DNA of 64,000 nucleotides, from the NCBI RefSeq assembly GCF_000732195.1, contig NZ_JNNU01000004.1, positions 310,001 to 374,000 of the forward strand, given 5' to 3'. Position numbers and translations under genes: made by a program. The stretch is from Neorhizobium vignae. Lineage in GTDB: Bacteria > Pseudomonadota > Alphaproteobacteria > Rhizobiales > Rhizobiaceae. Each line of letters opens with the position of its first letter. The first letter of the stretch is position 1. The notes beneath the pieces are model-generated. The model was given only the letters and a program-made list of their open reading frames with translations. It did not search any database and was not told where the DNA came from. Below, piece after piece: positions 16,693-24,952 of this stretch.

Positions 16693-17676
16693 TCAGAACC
16701 TGTCGCGGCCGCCGCTGCGCGGATCGGTCACCATATGCTGCTCATAGATGCCGGCCCGTGCCCTTCGCCTCCAGGGGCGGGCGATCTCTCCCGGACTGTG
16801 GTCGATATCGACGATCGCAAGCGAGGGCGTCGCATCGGCCCGACATTGGGCCACCCATTCGCCGCTTGGGGCGGCGATCCCGGAAGGCGGCATGAGGCCG
16901 GGATAGGCGAGCACCGAGAAACTCACCCAGTATCTGTTGCTCGCCGCATGTCCCAGCGCCTCGGCCGCGAAAGCCGGCGTTGCGCCGGTGGTCGAGAACA
17001 GGACGCAATCGACGTCGAGCTGCTCGTATTCCCTGAAGATTTCGGGAAAGTGCGTCTCCATGCCGAGCGAGCAGCCGAAGCGGACGCCATCGACCTCGAA
17101 GGTCACCGGCATAGAGCCCGGCGTGTACATGAAGGAGATCTTGGTGTTCGACAGCAGGCGCTCGTCGTAGCGCGTCACCAGCTCTCCCTTGTCGGAGACG
17201 ATATAGAGGCTGTTGTGCGGCCGATGCGGCTCGGTGAGCCGGTGCACGGAGCCGATCACCGCAAAGAGCCCGAGTTCCCGCGCCAACGCCCGCGTGGCAT
17301 CAAGTTCCTCGCGCAGCACAGCCCATTCGAACCGGCTCCAGTCAGACGGCCCGACGGGATCGCGGCCGGTCGATGACATGATGCGCTTGTTGGGAGAGCA
17401 GGTCGAACCTTCGGGAAAGTGGATCACCCTCACGCTCGCCTTTTGCGCCTCGCGCATCAGGCGCCGCATCTCCTCCCCGCTTGCGCGAAGCTCGGTTATG
17501 CTGCGGGGATCGACATAGGGCGTGGTCTGGGCCACCGCCAGGCGCACCGACCGGGCCTGCGGCCTCGGATCGCTCGGGGCAGTCTCGCGGATGTGGCTGA
17601 GGGCTGTGGTATAGGATTCGCCCGTCTTTGCGGCACGGGCGCGGACACGGCGTTTGAAATTTCCGTTCTGGGTCAT
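16693..17676 (-). CDS. Carbon-nitrogen hydrolase (nitrilase superfamily)
   Basis: A 327-residue protein. After a basic N-terminal segment (residues ~8-30, KRRVRARAAKTGESYTTAL) comes a nitrilase/amidase domain. The catalytic Glu is in VIHFPEGS and the nucleophilic Cys is in FGCSLGMETHFPEIF. The position where the family usually has its catalytic Lys (YxKxxL) reads YDERLLSNTK, so Lys is replaced by Glu unless the Lys six residues later takes its place. The family hydrolyses nitriles, amides or carbamoyl groups; substrate unknown. The start at 17676 has AAAGG upstream. Convergent with dnaJ; the gene upstream on the same strand is a LysE exporter. Confidence 0.82.
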   Translation of the reverse strand: MTQNGNFKRRVRARAAKTGESYTTALSHIRETAPSDPRPQARSVRLAVAQTTPYVDPRSITELRASGEEMRRLMREAQKASVRVIHFPEGSTCSPNKRIMSSTGRDPVGPSDWSRFEWAVLREELDATRALARELGLFAVIGSVHRLTEPHRPHNSLYIVSDKGELVTRYDERLLSNTKISFMYTPGSMPVTFEVDGVRFGCSLGMETHFPEIFREYEQLDVDCVLFSTTGATPAFAAEALGHAASNRYWVSFSVLAYPGLMPPSGIAAPSGEWVAQCRADATPSLAIVDIDHSPGEIARPWRRRARAGIYEQHMVTDPRSGGRDRF

Positions 17677-17880
17677 CTTGAGCCTTTCACGTCCCGGACG
17701 GAGTTCCCCAGCAACCACATCCGAAACGGTCGGACCAAGATAGCGACCCGAGACTGAAGTCCCTTTGCCTCCGTGTCAGGACCATGCTGGGGAAGGTCCG
17801 GGGAGGTTCGGCGTAGGCCACGCGAGGGCCAAGATGCCGAGGCGGCCTTGATTCGTCAACTCGGGTCGGGGACGTCTATG

Positions 17881-18489
17881 TCAGGCCAGCGACTGGATCG
17901 ACGCGCTGGCGAGGATCATGGCGAAGAGCACGAGGCAGGCGGCAGCGATGCGGCGCACGACGATCGGCTTCACCTCGAAACGCTCGGTCCGCCGCATCAG
18001 GCTGCCGAAGGCGATCCAGCCATTGGCGGCAAGGAGCACCAGTCCGGCAAACAACGCAAGCCAGTGCGCGAGTTCGATGAGGCCGCCATGCGGCATGATG
18101 ACGAGCGCGATGATCAGCGCCTTGGGGTTCAAAACCGTGGTGACGAAAACCTGCCGGACAGAAATTTCCGCCGCGTCCTTCGCCTGCTTTTCGGAGGTCC
18201 ACAGGCGGTAGCCCAGGTAAAGCACCCAGGCGCCAGCGATGAGCTTCGCCCAGACCGAAGCCTGCGGATAGGCATCGAAGAACGGCGCCGCAAGCGTCGC
18301 AACCGGCACGACCACGATCAGATAACCGCCGAGTTCCCCGCCGATCAGCGGCAGGCCCCTCAGCCAGCCGCGCGCATATCCGCCGAGCGCCATCAGCGTG
18401 TTGGTCGGCCCCGGCGTGCAGAGAAGCAGAAGGATGGCGAAGGTGAATTGAAGCACTGTCACGGAACGGCCTGTCGGAATGGCCGGCAT
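17881..18489 (-). CDS. LysE/RhtB-family amino-acid exporter
   Basis: About 202 residues with six predicted membrane helices and the family signature TPGPTNTLMAL in helix 1. These inner-membrane proteins export amino acids or related metabolites driven by the proton gradient. The start is uncertain: ATG at 18489 gives a family-like length, an ATG at 18537 would add 16 residues, and a GTG at 18462 fits the helix 1 boundary best. No strong Shine-Dalgarno precedes any of them. A 5-bp inverted repeat (TTGAC-N4-GTCAA, 18532-18545) near the first candidate start could be an operator. Substrate not predictable. Confidence 0.85.
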   Translation of the reverse strand: MPAIPTGRSVTVLQFTFAILLLLCTPGPTNTLMALGGYARGWLRGLPLIGGELGGYLIVVVPVATLAAPFFDAYPQASVWAKLIAGAWVLYLGYRLWTSEKQAKDAAEISVRQVFVTTVLNPKALIIALVIMPHGGLIELAHWLALFAGLVLLAANGWIAFGSLMRRTERFEVKPIVVRRIAAACLVLFAMILASASIQSLA

Positions 18490-18682
18490 ATTCCGGCGGA
18501 TCACGTCTACGCGCTTTTCCAGCACGCTACTTGACATCGGTCAACCCGGCTCGATTTGCCGAGCGGGACGGGCCAGCAATGAACCAGGTGAGGCGGCGGC
18601 CAACCACCCGCAGCGCCTCCCCTGCGCATTTTCTTCGGGCACCCTATCTACCTGTTCCGGTTCACCACGTGCGGGAGATGGC

Positions 18683-19861
18683 ATGGTCGAGAGCACACGC
18701 GGCTGGCTTCGCAAGGACGATCAGGACTCGACCAAGGCGAGCTTTCCGGAGCTTTTCTTCGATCTCGTCTTCGTCTTCGCGCTGATCCAGCTCTCGGAGA
18801 CGCTCGCCTCCGACTTCAGCATCGGCATCGCCGCCGAGGCAATCCTCTTCATCTTCGCGCTCTGGTGGGTGTGGATCCACACGACCTGGGTCACCAATCT
18901 CCTCGATACCGAGATCGAGCCGGTCAGACTGCTGCTCTTCGCGCTGATGTTCTGCGGCATCGTGCTGGCCATCGCACTGCCCAAGGCCTTCACCGACATG
19001 GGCCTCGCCTTCGCACTCGCCTATTCGGCAATGCAGCTCATCCGCTCGCTGTTTGCGCTCTATGCCTTCCGGGGAACCGATACCGCCTCGTTCATGACCT
19101 TCTTCCGGATCACCGTCTGGCTGGTCATTTCAAGCGCGTTATGGATCGCCGGCGGACTTGTTGAGCCGCAGATGCGGGTGATCCTGTGGATCGCGGCACT
19201 TGCCATCGAATATGCCGGGCCGGCGATGCGCTACTGGGTACCCTCGATCGGCGCCTCGCCGCCCGAAACGCTCGACATCAGCGGCGAACATCTGGCCGAA
19301 CGCTGCGCTCTCTTCGTCATCATCGCGCTCGGCGAGACCATTATTACCACCGGCAAGAACGCCTCCAGCCACATGGACAATGCCGGCACGCCGCTGGTGC
19401 TCTGCTGCGCGTTTCTTTCGACCGTCGCCATGTGGTGGATCTACTTTCACGACGGGCAGGAAAAGGCCGCCGACAAGGCTGAAGAGACCGCCGAGCCGCA
19501 GGCGACCGCCCAGCATCTCTTCACCTACGGCCACCTGCCCATCGTCGCCGGCATCATCCTCACCGCCGTCGGTGAGGATTTCAGCCTTTCGCATCCCGAT
19601 GAAAGAGGCTCCTACGTCCACGCGGTGGCGCTGCTCGGCGGGCCGATCCTGTTCCTCGCCGGCATGGCCGGGATGAAGACGGTCTCGTCGCGCATCATGC
19701 CCTATTCGCACGTCGCGGGCATCGTCCTACTCGCCGCCTGCTTCCTGCTGGTACCCTTCATTGCCAATTTCGCGATGCAGGTCCTCGCCACCGCAGTCCT
19801 GCTTTTCGTCGCCACCTGGGAATATGTCGCGCTCAAACGGCGCATGCCCCGCGCCGCCTGA
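18683..19861 (+). CDS. Low temperature requirement protein A (LtrA) family
   Basis: A 392-residue polytopic membrane protein with about ten hydrophobic segments. The N-terminus carries the LtrA signature FPELFFDLVFVFAL (~19-32), and EHLAERCALFVIIALGETII lies near residue 205. LtrA was first described in Listeria as needed for growth in the cold; its biochemical role is not established. The start at 18683 (MVESTRGW) follows GGGAGATG; the open frame extends upstream to 18479 but is not family-like. Divergent from the LysE gene, so the two share a ~190 bp promoter region. Confidence 0.88.
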   Translation: MVESTRGWLRKDDQDSTKASFPELFFDLVFVFALIQLSETLASDFSIGIAAEAILFIFALWWVWIHTTWVTNLLDTEIEPVRLLLFALMFCGIVLAIALPKAFTDMGLAFALAYSAMQLIRSLFALYAFRGTDTASFMTFFRITVWLVISSALWIAGGLVEPQMRVILWIAALAIEYAGPAMRYWVPSIGASPPETLDISGEHLAERCALFVIIALGETIITTGKNASSHMDNAGTPLVLCCAFLSTVAMWWIYFHDGQEKAADKAEETAEPQATAQHLFTYGHLPIVAGIILTAVGEDFSLSHPDERGSYVHAVALLGGPILFLAGMAGMKTVSSRIMPYSHVAGIVLLAACFLLVPFIANFAMQVLATAVLLFVATWEYVALKRRMPRAA

Positions 19862-19876
19862 GCGGCAATCGGATGA

Positions 19877-20083
19877 TCAATAGTGCGGCGGCCTGGTGAT
19901 AGAAGGCGCTTCCAGGGAGGATTCCTCCAGCGACAGAAACCGCTCGGTCAGCCGGTCGAGCTTGGCACGCGTCTGCTCCATCACCTTCCACTGCTCGGCG
20001 AGCTGATCGGACAGTTCCTCGATCACCTTGGTTTGGTAGGCGGCCAGCTCCTCGAGCTTGACCAGTCTTTCCTCGTCACTCAC
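19877..20083 (-). CDS. slyX: SlyX family protein
   Basis: A 68-residue coiled-coil protein of the SlyX family: heptad-rich (RLVKLEELAAYQTKVIEELS) with the conserved C-terminal PPHY ending. The function of SlyX is unknown; the name comes from its position beside slyD in enterobacteria. A GTG start at 20083 is chosen because AAGGAA lies 7 nt upstream and the product then begins exactly where the family does. It overlaps the 3' end of the cupin gene by 8 bp, so the two are probably co-translated. The frame is open further upstream but inside the cupin gene. Confidence 0.85.
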   Translation of the reverse strand: MSDEERLVKLEELAAYQTKVIEELSDQLAEQWKVMEQTRAKLDRLTERFLSLEESSLEAPSITRPPHY

Positions 20084-20630
20084 CGCCGGCTTCCTTTGCT
20101 GCTTTCTCGGCCTTCCAGACCCGTACCTTGTCCGGCATGCCGTCATGGTCCCCGAGCGGCCGCCGGGGCGCGTCATCCCACCAATCCGGACGGATCGCCT
20201 TCAGGTCGAGATTCTTGGGATAAAACAGTCGGTTTTCGTCCTTGTTGGCCTCCCCGATCACCAAAAGGCGCACGTCCGCATCCGTGTTGTTGATGAAGGT
20301 ATGCGCAATCCCCGTACCGGCCGGGAAACCGACCGAGTCGCCCGGTTTCAGGGGATGGATCTCGCCATCCAGCCAGACCTCCGGATTGCCTTCGATCACG
20401 AAGATGAATTCTTCCTCGAGTTCCTCCGCATGCGGGAAAGAGGTGCGGCGGCCAGGTGGCAGGCGATGGTGGTGAATGCCGAGCCGCATGAGACCGAACT
20501 GCCGGGCGAGCGGGGCGCCGAAACCCATCAGCTCGTCATCACCGCGATAGTGTTTCTCCTGGGGCTTTTCCACCTCGGTCCAGTGGCGGATATAGGAAGG
20601 GCGGTCCCCGTCACGGGTCGGATCGGTCAT
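20076..20630 (-). CDS. Cupin-domain protein
   Basis: A 184-residue protein with one cupin barrel. The first cupin motif is recognisable in HHHRLPPGRRTSFPHAEELEE (~52-72, His and Glu metal ligands) and the second in GDSVGFPAGTGIAHTFIN (~97-115, with a His). The C-terminal segment (~130-184) is polar. Its activity (isomerase, dioxygenase or sugar-binding) cannot be deduced. It is translationally coupled to slyX downstream. The start at 20630 has a GGAG-like purine stretch upstream. Confidence 0.85.
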   Translation of the reverse strand: MTDPTRDGDRPSYIRHWTEVEKPQEKHYRGDDELMGFGAPLARQFGLMRLGIHHHRLPPGRRTSFPHAEELEEEFIFVIEGNPEVWLDGEIHPLKPGDSVGFPAGTGIAHTFINNTDADVRLLVIGEANKDENRLFYPKNLDLKAIRPDWWDDAPRRPLGDHDGMPDKVRVWKAEKAAKEAGGE

Positions 20631-20699
20631 GTCGCGGCTCCTCTTGGAGCCCGCACACTAGCCGACCGGGACCGCCCGGTCCATGTTTCAGGTCGAAGA

Positions 20700-22199
20700 T
20701 CAGGCGCGCAGGCGCGGGCGCTCGGTGCGGGTCTCGCGCGCGGCCCTTGTCTTGAAGCGGCCAAGCAGCGACGCCAGCCGGCTGCTGATGCCGACCAGGC
20801 TCTGGGTCGAGGCATTGGTCTCTTCCATCAACGCCGCGTTCTGCTGGGTGATCTGGTCCATGCTGCGGATCGCGGAATTGATCTCCTCGATGCCGGAAGC
20901 CTGTTCCTGAGCGGAACGGGCGATCGACGAGATGTGTTCGTCGATCGACTTCACCCGCCCGCCGATACCGACCAGCGCCTGACCGGTCTTGTTGACGAGT
21001 TCGACACCGCGATGGACGTCGGTCGACGACTGGTCGATCAGTTGCTTGATTTCCTTGGCGGCTGCGGCGGATCGTTGCGCCAGTTCGCGGACTTCCTGCG
21101 CGACGACGGCAAAGCCCTTGCCCTGTTCGCCGGCGCGGGCTGCTTCGACACCGGCGTTCAGCGCCAGGAGGTTGGTCTGGAAGGCGATCTCGTCGATCGC
21201 GCCGATGATCTGGGTCATCTTCTGCGAGGACTGCTCGATGTCGCCCATGGCGGCAATGGCCTCCTCGACCACCTTGCCGGAGCGAACCGTCTCGGAAGCC
21301 GATTCGCGCACGATTTCCTGCACTTCGCGGGTCCGCTGCGCGGCCTGGCCGGATATCGTGGTGATCTCTTCGAGAGCTGCAGCCGTCTGCTCGATCGCCG
21401 AGGCCTGCTGTTCAGCGCGCCTGGCCATGTTTTCGGAGGCCGACGAAATGCCGCCGGCTTCGGCGCGCACCTGCTCAACCGAGGTGCTGATTTCGCGCAT
21501 CGCCGCGTCAAGCTCGGAGATCGACGAATTGTAGTTCTGCTGCAGCTTGGCGAAGCTCGGCGCCAGTTCCTGCCAGAGTTCGGATGTCAGGTCGCCGCTG
21601 GAAAGGCTCTTCAGGGCGCCATCAAGCGCACCAAGCGCTGTATCCTGCTCGGACTTGGCCTTTTCCTGCTCGGCCTCCACCTTCTGGCGCTCGTCGCTCA
21701 ACGCCTGAAGATAGACCGAGATGGCATAGTCCATGTCCAGCAGGGCAGCCTTGACCACCGCCGAGAGATGTTCGGACAGAACCTTCGCCTTCTTGTCCTG
21801 AAAGAACCCGGTCATTTCGCGGGCCACCACGGCCCGGATGATGCCGTCGAGAATCAGTGCATAGCCGCCAATATACCAGCGGGGTTCGAGGCCGAGGCGG
21901 GCATGGGTGCGGCCGATGGTGGAAACCGCTTCCACATAATCGGCCTCATATTTGCCGGATGCGATGCCCTCCCAATGGGCCGCCTGCCGGGTCTTGGCAT
22001 GGGCGATATGGCCATCGTTGGAGAAAAATTTCGCCGTCTGCGGATTGCTCTTCACTTTGCGATAGAACGCGTCCAGCGCGCCGCCGATGACGTCCTTGAT
22101 GACTGGACGGATTTCCGCCAGAGACCGGCGCTGCTCCTGGCCAAGGCCGATGAAGTCAAGGCGCTCGGCGAGATCGGCTTTGTGGTTCTGGTCTTTCAT
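20700..22199 (-). CDS. Globin-coupled methyl-accepting chemotaxis protein (HemAT-like)
   Basis: A 499-residue soluble chemoreceptor without membrane helices. The N-terminal ~155 residues form a globin-coupled sensor (protoglobin) domain. A candidate proximal His lies in IGRTHARLGLEPRWYIGGY (~98), with the Trp and Tyr usual in this family. A coiled linker leads to the MCP signalling domain with the hairpin tip DEIAFQTNLLALNAGVEAARAG (~350). HemAT proteins bind heme and sense oxygen, signalling through CheW/CheA. The start at 22199 has GGAG upstream. A possible CtrA-type site lies at 22286-22300. Confidence 0.92.
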   Translation of the reverse strand: MKDQNHKADLAERLDFIGLGQEQRRSLAEIRPVIKDVIGGALDAFYRKVKSNPQTAKFFSNDGHIAHAKTRQAAHWEGIASGKYEADYVEAVSTIGRTHARLGLEPRWYIGGYALILDGIIRAVVAREMTGFFQDKKAKVLSEHLSAVVKAALLDMDYAISVYLQALSDERQKVEAEQEKAKSEQDTALGALDGALKSLSSGDLTSELWQELAPSFAKLQQNYNSSISELDAAMREISTSVEQVRAEAGGISSASENMARRAEQQASAIEQTAAALEEITTISGQAAQRTREVQEIVRESASETVRSGKVVEEAIAAMGDIEQSSQKMTQIIGAIDEIAFQTNLLALNAGVEAARAGEQGKGFAVVAQEVRELAQRSAAAAKEIKQLIDQSSTDVHRGVELVNKTGQALVGIGGRVKSIDEHISSIARSAQEQASGIEEINSAIRSMDQITQQNAALMEETNASTQSLVGISSRLASLLGRFKTRAARETRTERPRLRA

Positions 22200-22285
22200 G
22201 GAGGTCTCCGCGGATTGAATGGTTCCACGCGACCATCCGGACTTGAGATGCGTATGCGTGCGTGGTCACTTCTAGCAGCCAAGTT

Positions 22286-22300
22286 TTAACGCGTTGTTAG
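22286..22300. promoter_or_regulatory. Possible CtrA-type site upstream of the chemoreceptor
   Basis: TTAA-N7-TTAG, one base off the CtrA full site TTAA-N7-TTAA, 87 bp upstream of the chemoreceptor start. CtrA controls motility genes in alphaproteobacteria, so the position is plausible, but a single near-match is weak evidence. The rest of the 22200-22513 gap shows no gene. Confidence 0.3.
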
Positions 22301-22513
22301 CCATACCCCCTAGTTTATGAGTAATCATAAATTAGAATTGCATTGGAAACGCATATTGCGGCAGGCAGAACCGTTGAGGCCCCGTCGGGCGCGCTTGGGA
22401 CGGCGGGGCGCAACGGCAGCGACGACAAAGGAGCACAGCCTTCCCCGGAAGCAAAGCTTGCCATCCGGGCTTGGAGCCCTTAGCTCCTGTTCGACGATAA
22501 CCCAAGATTCCTG

Positions 22514-23638
22514 ATGGCTCAGAAGACCTCCCTTTCCCGGCTGAAGCTCACCGATTTCCGCAATTACGCGGAAGCGGCGCTGCCGCTCGACGGGCGGCAC
22601 GTGGTGCTGACCGGTGAGAACGGCGCGGGCAAGACCAATCTCCTCGAAGCCGTCTCTTTCCTGTCGCCGGGCCGCGGCCTGCGCCGCGCCGTGCTGTCCG
22701 ACGTGACGCGCGTCGGCGCCGCCGGCGGCTTCACCATCTTCGCGGATGTCGACGGCATGGACGGCGAGGTGTCGATCGGCACCGGCATCGAGCCGGGGGA
22801 AGGCGAAAGCGTTACCCGCAAGCTCAGGATCAACGGAACCCCGGCCAAATCCACCGAGGAGCTTACCGACCACCTGAGCGTCCTGTGGCTGACGCCGGCG
22901 ATGGACGGACTGTTCACCGGCGCCTCGTCCGACCGCCGCCGTTTCCTCGATCGCCTCGTCCTGTCGCTCGATCCCGCCCATGGCCGGCGAGCGAGCGACT
23001 TCGAGCGCGCCATGCGCAGCCGCAACAAGCTATTGTCGGAAGGCCGTTTCGACCCCTCCTGGCTGTCGGCCATCGAGGCGCAGATGGCCGGTCTCGGCAT
23101 CGCCATGGCTGCGGCACGGCAGGAGATGCTCGGGCTTCTGAGGACCCTATCTGGCAATTCCGGTGAAACGCCGTTCCCGACGCCGGTGCTGGCGCTCGAA
23201 GGTTTCATGGACGGAGCGATGGACCGCCCGTCAGCCGAGCTCGAGGAAGACTATCTCGACACGCTTCGCAACGGCCGCGGCCGTGATGCCGCCGCGGGGC
23301 GGACGCTCGACGGGCCGCACCGCTCCGACCTTCTGGTGCGCCACCGCGAAAAGGACATGGAGGCCGAGCGCTGCTCGACCGGCGAGCAGAAGGCTCTGCT
23401 GATCGGGCTGGTGCTCGCCCATGCGCGGCTCACGGCAGATATGACCGGTTACGCGCCGATCCTGCTGCTCGACGAGATCGCCGCCCATCTCGATGAAGGC
23501 CGGCGGGCCGCTCTCTTCGATCTCGTTCACGGCCTCGGCGGCCAGTCCTTCATGACCGGCACCGACCGGGCGATGTTTTCCGCGCTGGCCGACCGGGCGC
23601 AGTTCTTCACGGTCGCGCATGGCGGCATCGGCGATTGA
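22514..23638 (+). CDS. recF: DNA repair protein RecF
   Basis: A 374-residue SMC-like ATPase. It opens with SRLKLTDFRNYAEA, has Walker A GENGAGKTNLLEAV (~34-47), and near the C-terminus the signature region STGEQKALLIGLVLAHA followed by Walker B PILLLDEIAAHLD. RecF loads RecA at single-strand gaps together with RecO and RecR (recR is at 38338). Length is normal. The start at 22514 has no clear Shine-Dalgarno. It heads a probable three-gene operon with moeB and a GNAT gene, not linked to dnaA-dnaN as in E. coli. Confidence 0.97.
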   Translation: MAQKTSLSRLKLTDFRNYAEAALPLDGRHVVLTGENGAGKTNLLEAVSFLSPGRGLRRAVLSDVTRVGAAGGFTIFADVDGMDGEVSIGTGIEPGEGESVTRKLRINGTPAKSTEELTDHLSVLWLTPAMDGLFTGASSDRRRFLDRLVLSLDPAHGRRASDFERAMRSRNKLLSEGRFDPSWLSAIEAQMAGLGIAMAAARQEMLGLLRTLSGNSGETPFPTPVLALEGFMDGAMDRPSAELEEDYLDTLRNGRGRDAAAGRTLDGPHRSDLLVRHREKDMEAERCSTGEQKALLIGLVLAHARLTADMTGYAPILLLDEIAAHLDEGRRAALFDLVHGLGGQSFMTGTDRAMFSALADRAQFFTVAHGGIGD

Positions 23639-23681
23639 AATCCACCTTACACGGCCCGACGGCCGGTGATATGGTAACACC

Positions 23682-24467
23682 ATGGAAAGCCTGACACCGG
23701 AAAAACTGAGCCAAGACGAGATCGAGCGCTACCGCCGGCATATCCTGCTGCCGGAAATCGGCGGCACTGGTCAGCAGAAGATGAAGAACGCCCGCGTCCT
23801 GGTGATCGGCGCCGGCGGGCTCGGCGCACCGATCCTCGAATATCTGGCGGCCGCCGGTATCGGCACGCTCGGGATCATCGACGACGACCTGGTTTCCCTT
23901 TCCAACCTGCAGCGGCAGGTCATCCACGATACCGGCACGATCGGCGAGATGAAGACGCGGAGCGCCCGCGAGGCGATCGCCCGGCTCAACCCGCATGTCC
24001 GGGTCGTCGATTTCGAGGAGCGTTTCTCCGCCGAATGGGCGGCCCGCAAGCTCGCCCTGTTCGACCTGCTGATCGACGGTTCCGACAATTTCGACACCCG
24101 TTATGCGGCCGCCGACGCTGCGGAAGCCACCCGGATTCCGCTGGTGACCGGCGCGGTCGGCCGGTTCGACGGCTCGGTGACGGTGATGAAGCCCTACGAG
24201 ACGGGACCGGAGGGCGTTCTCAATCCCGGCTATCGCGATCTCTTTCCGGAAAAACCTCCGGCGGGACTGATCCCGTCCTGCGCCGAGACCGGCGTCGTGG
24301 GTGCCCTGACGGGGGTGATCGGCACGCTGATGGCGATGGAGGCCATCAAGCTCGTGACCGGCATCGGGGAACCGCTGGTGGGGCGGCTGATGCTCTACGA
24401 TTCGCTGTCGGCCCGTTTCGACATGATCAAATACAAGCGCCGCACGGCCAAAGCTGCCGCCGAGTGA
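23682..24467 (+). CDS. moeB: MoeB/ThiF-type adenylyltransferase
   Basis: A 261-residue E1-like enzyme. The nucleotide-binding motif is VLVIGAGGLGAPILEYLAAAG (~41), the Arg-finger segment is SNLQRQVIHDT, and DGSDNFDTRY is the catalytic Asp region. These enzymes adenylate the C-terminus of a small sulfur carrier (MoaD or ThiS) for molybdopterin or thiamine synthesis. The Zn-binding CxxC motifs of E. coli MoeB are not apparent; only one Cys (PSCAETG) is visible. Assignment to MoeB rather than ThiF is by overall resemblance. Its stop overlaps the start of the next gene. Confidence 0.87.
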   Translation: MESLTPEKLSQDEIERYRRHILLPEIGGTGQQKMKNARVLVIGAGGLGAPILEYLAAAGIGTLGIIDDDLVSLSNLQRQVIHDTGTIGEMKTRSAREAIARLNPHVRVVDFEERFSAEWAARKLALFDLLIDGSDNFDTRYAAADAAEATRIPLVTGAVGRFDGSVTVMKPYETGPEGVLNPGYRDLFPEKPPAGLIPSCAETGVVGALTGVIGTLMAMEAIKLVTGIGEPLVGRLMLYDSLSARFDMIKYKRRTAKAAAE

Positions 24468-24952
24468 TGGAGTCCGCCGCGGTTGAGATCGTCCGCATCG
24501 ACGACGATTTGGGGCGCTGGGACGAACTTCTGGCGCTCATCCTCTCCTCCTTCGCCTATATGGACGGCGTCATCGACCCGCCCTCCTCGGCCCATCGGCT
24601 GACGCTCGCCTCCCTCGCTCAAAAAGCCCGCGACGAGATCGCGTTCGCGGCGGTCGAAAACGGCCGGATGACCGGCTGCGTCTTCTGCAAGCCGGAACCC
24701 GGCTTCCTCTATATCGGAAAGCTCGCCATTGCGCCGGCCAGCCAGGGCAAGGGCATCGGTCGTCGGCTGCTGGCGGTCGCGGAAGGCGTCGCACGGGAGA
24801 AAGGGCTGCCGGCGCTGCGGCTCGAAACCCGTATCGAACTGACCGGCAATCACGCGACCTTCGCAAGATGGGGTTTCGCCAGAACGGCGGAAAACTCCCA
24901 TCCGGGCTTCACCCGCACCACCTCGATCGAGATGCAGAAGCGTCTCGACTGA
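24467..24952 (+). CDS. GNAT-family N-acetyltransferase
   Basis: A 161-residue acetyltransferase. The acetyl-CoA binding motif A is clear: LYIGKLAIAPASQGKGIGRRLL (~81-102), with the Q-x-x-G-x-G/A loop. The ATG at 24467 overlaps the moeB stop (TGATG), so it is translationally coupled. The acceptor substrate cannot be predicted. Convergent with, and ending directly against, the 2-hydroxyacid dehydrogenase gene. Confidence 0.88.
   Translation: MESAAVEIVRIDDDLGRWDELLALILSSFAYMDGVIDPPSSAHRLTLASLAQKARDEIAFAAVENGRMTGCVFCKPEPGFLYIGKLAIAPASQGKGIGRRLLAVAEGVAREKGLPALRLETRIELTGNHATFARWGFARTAENSHPGFTRTTSIEMQKRLD

Noticed and set aside
20058..22289. 743-codon plus-strand frame over the cupin and chemoreceptor genes
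   Set aside because: Antisense to two well-supported genes, no plausible domain, no ribosome site.
22317..22514. 65-codon frame ending at the recF start
   Set aside because: No Shine-Dalgarno, Arg-rich random composition; the TGATG junction with recF seems accidental.
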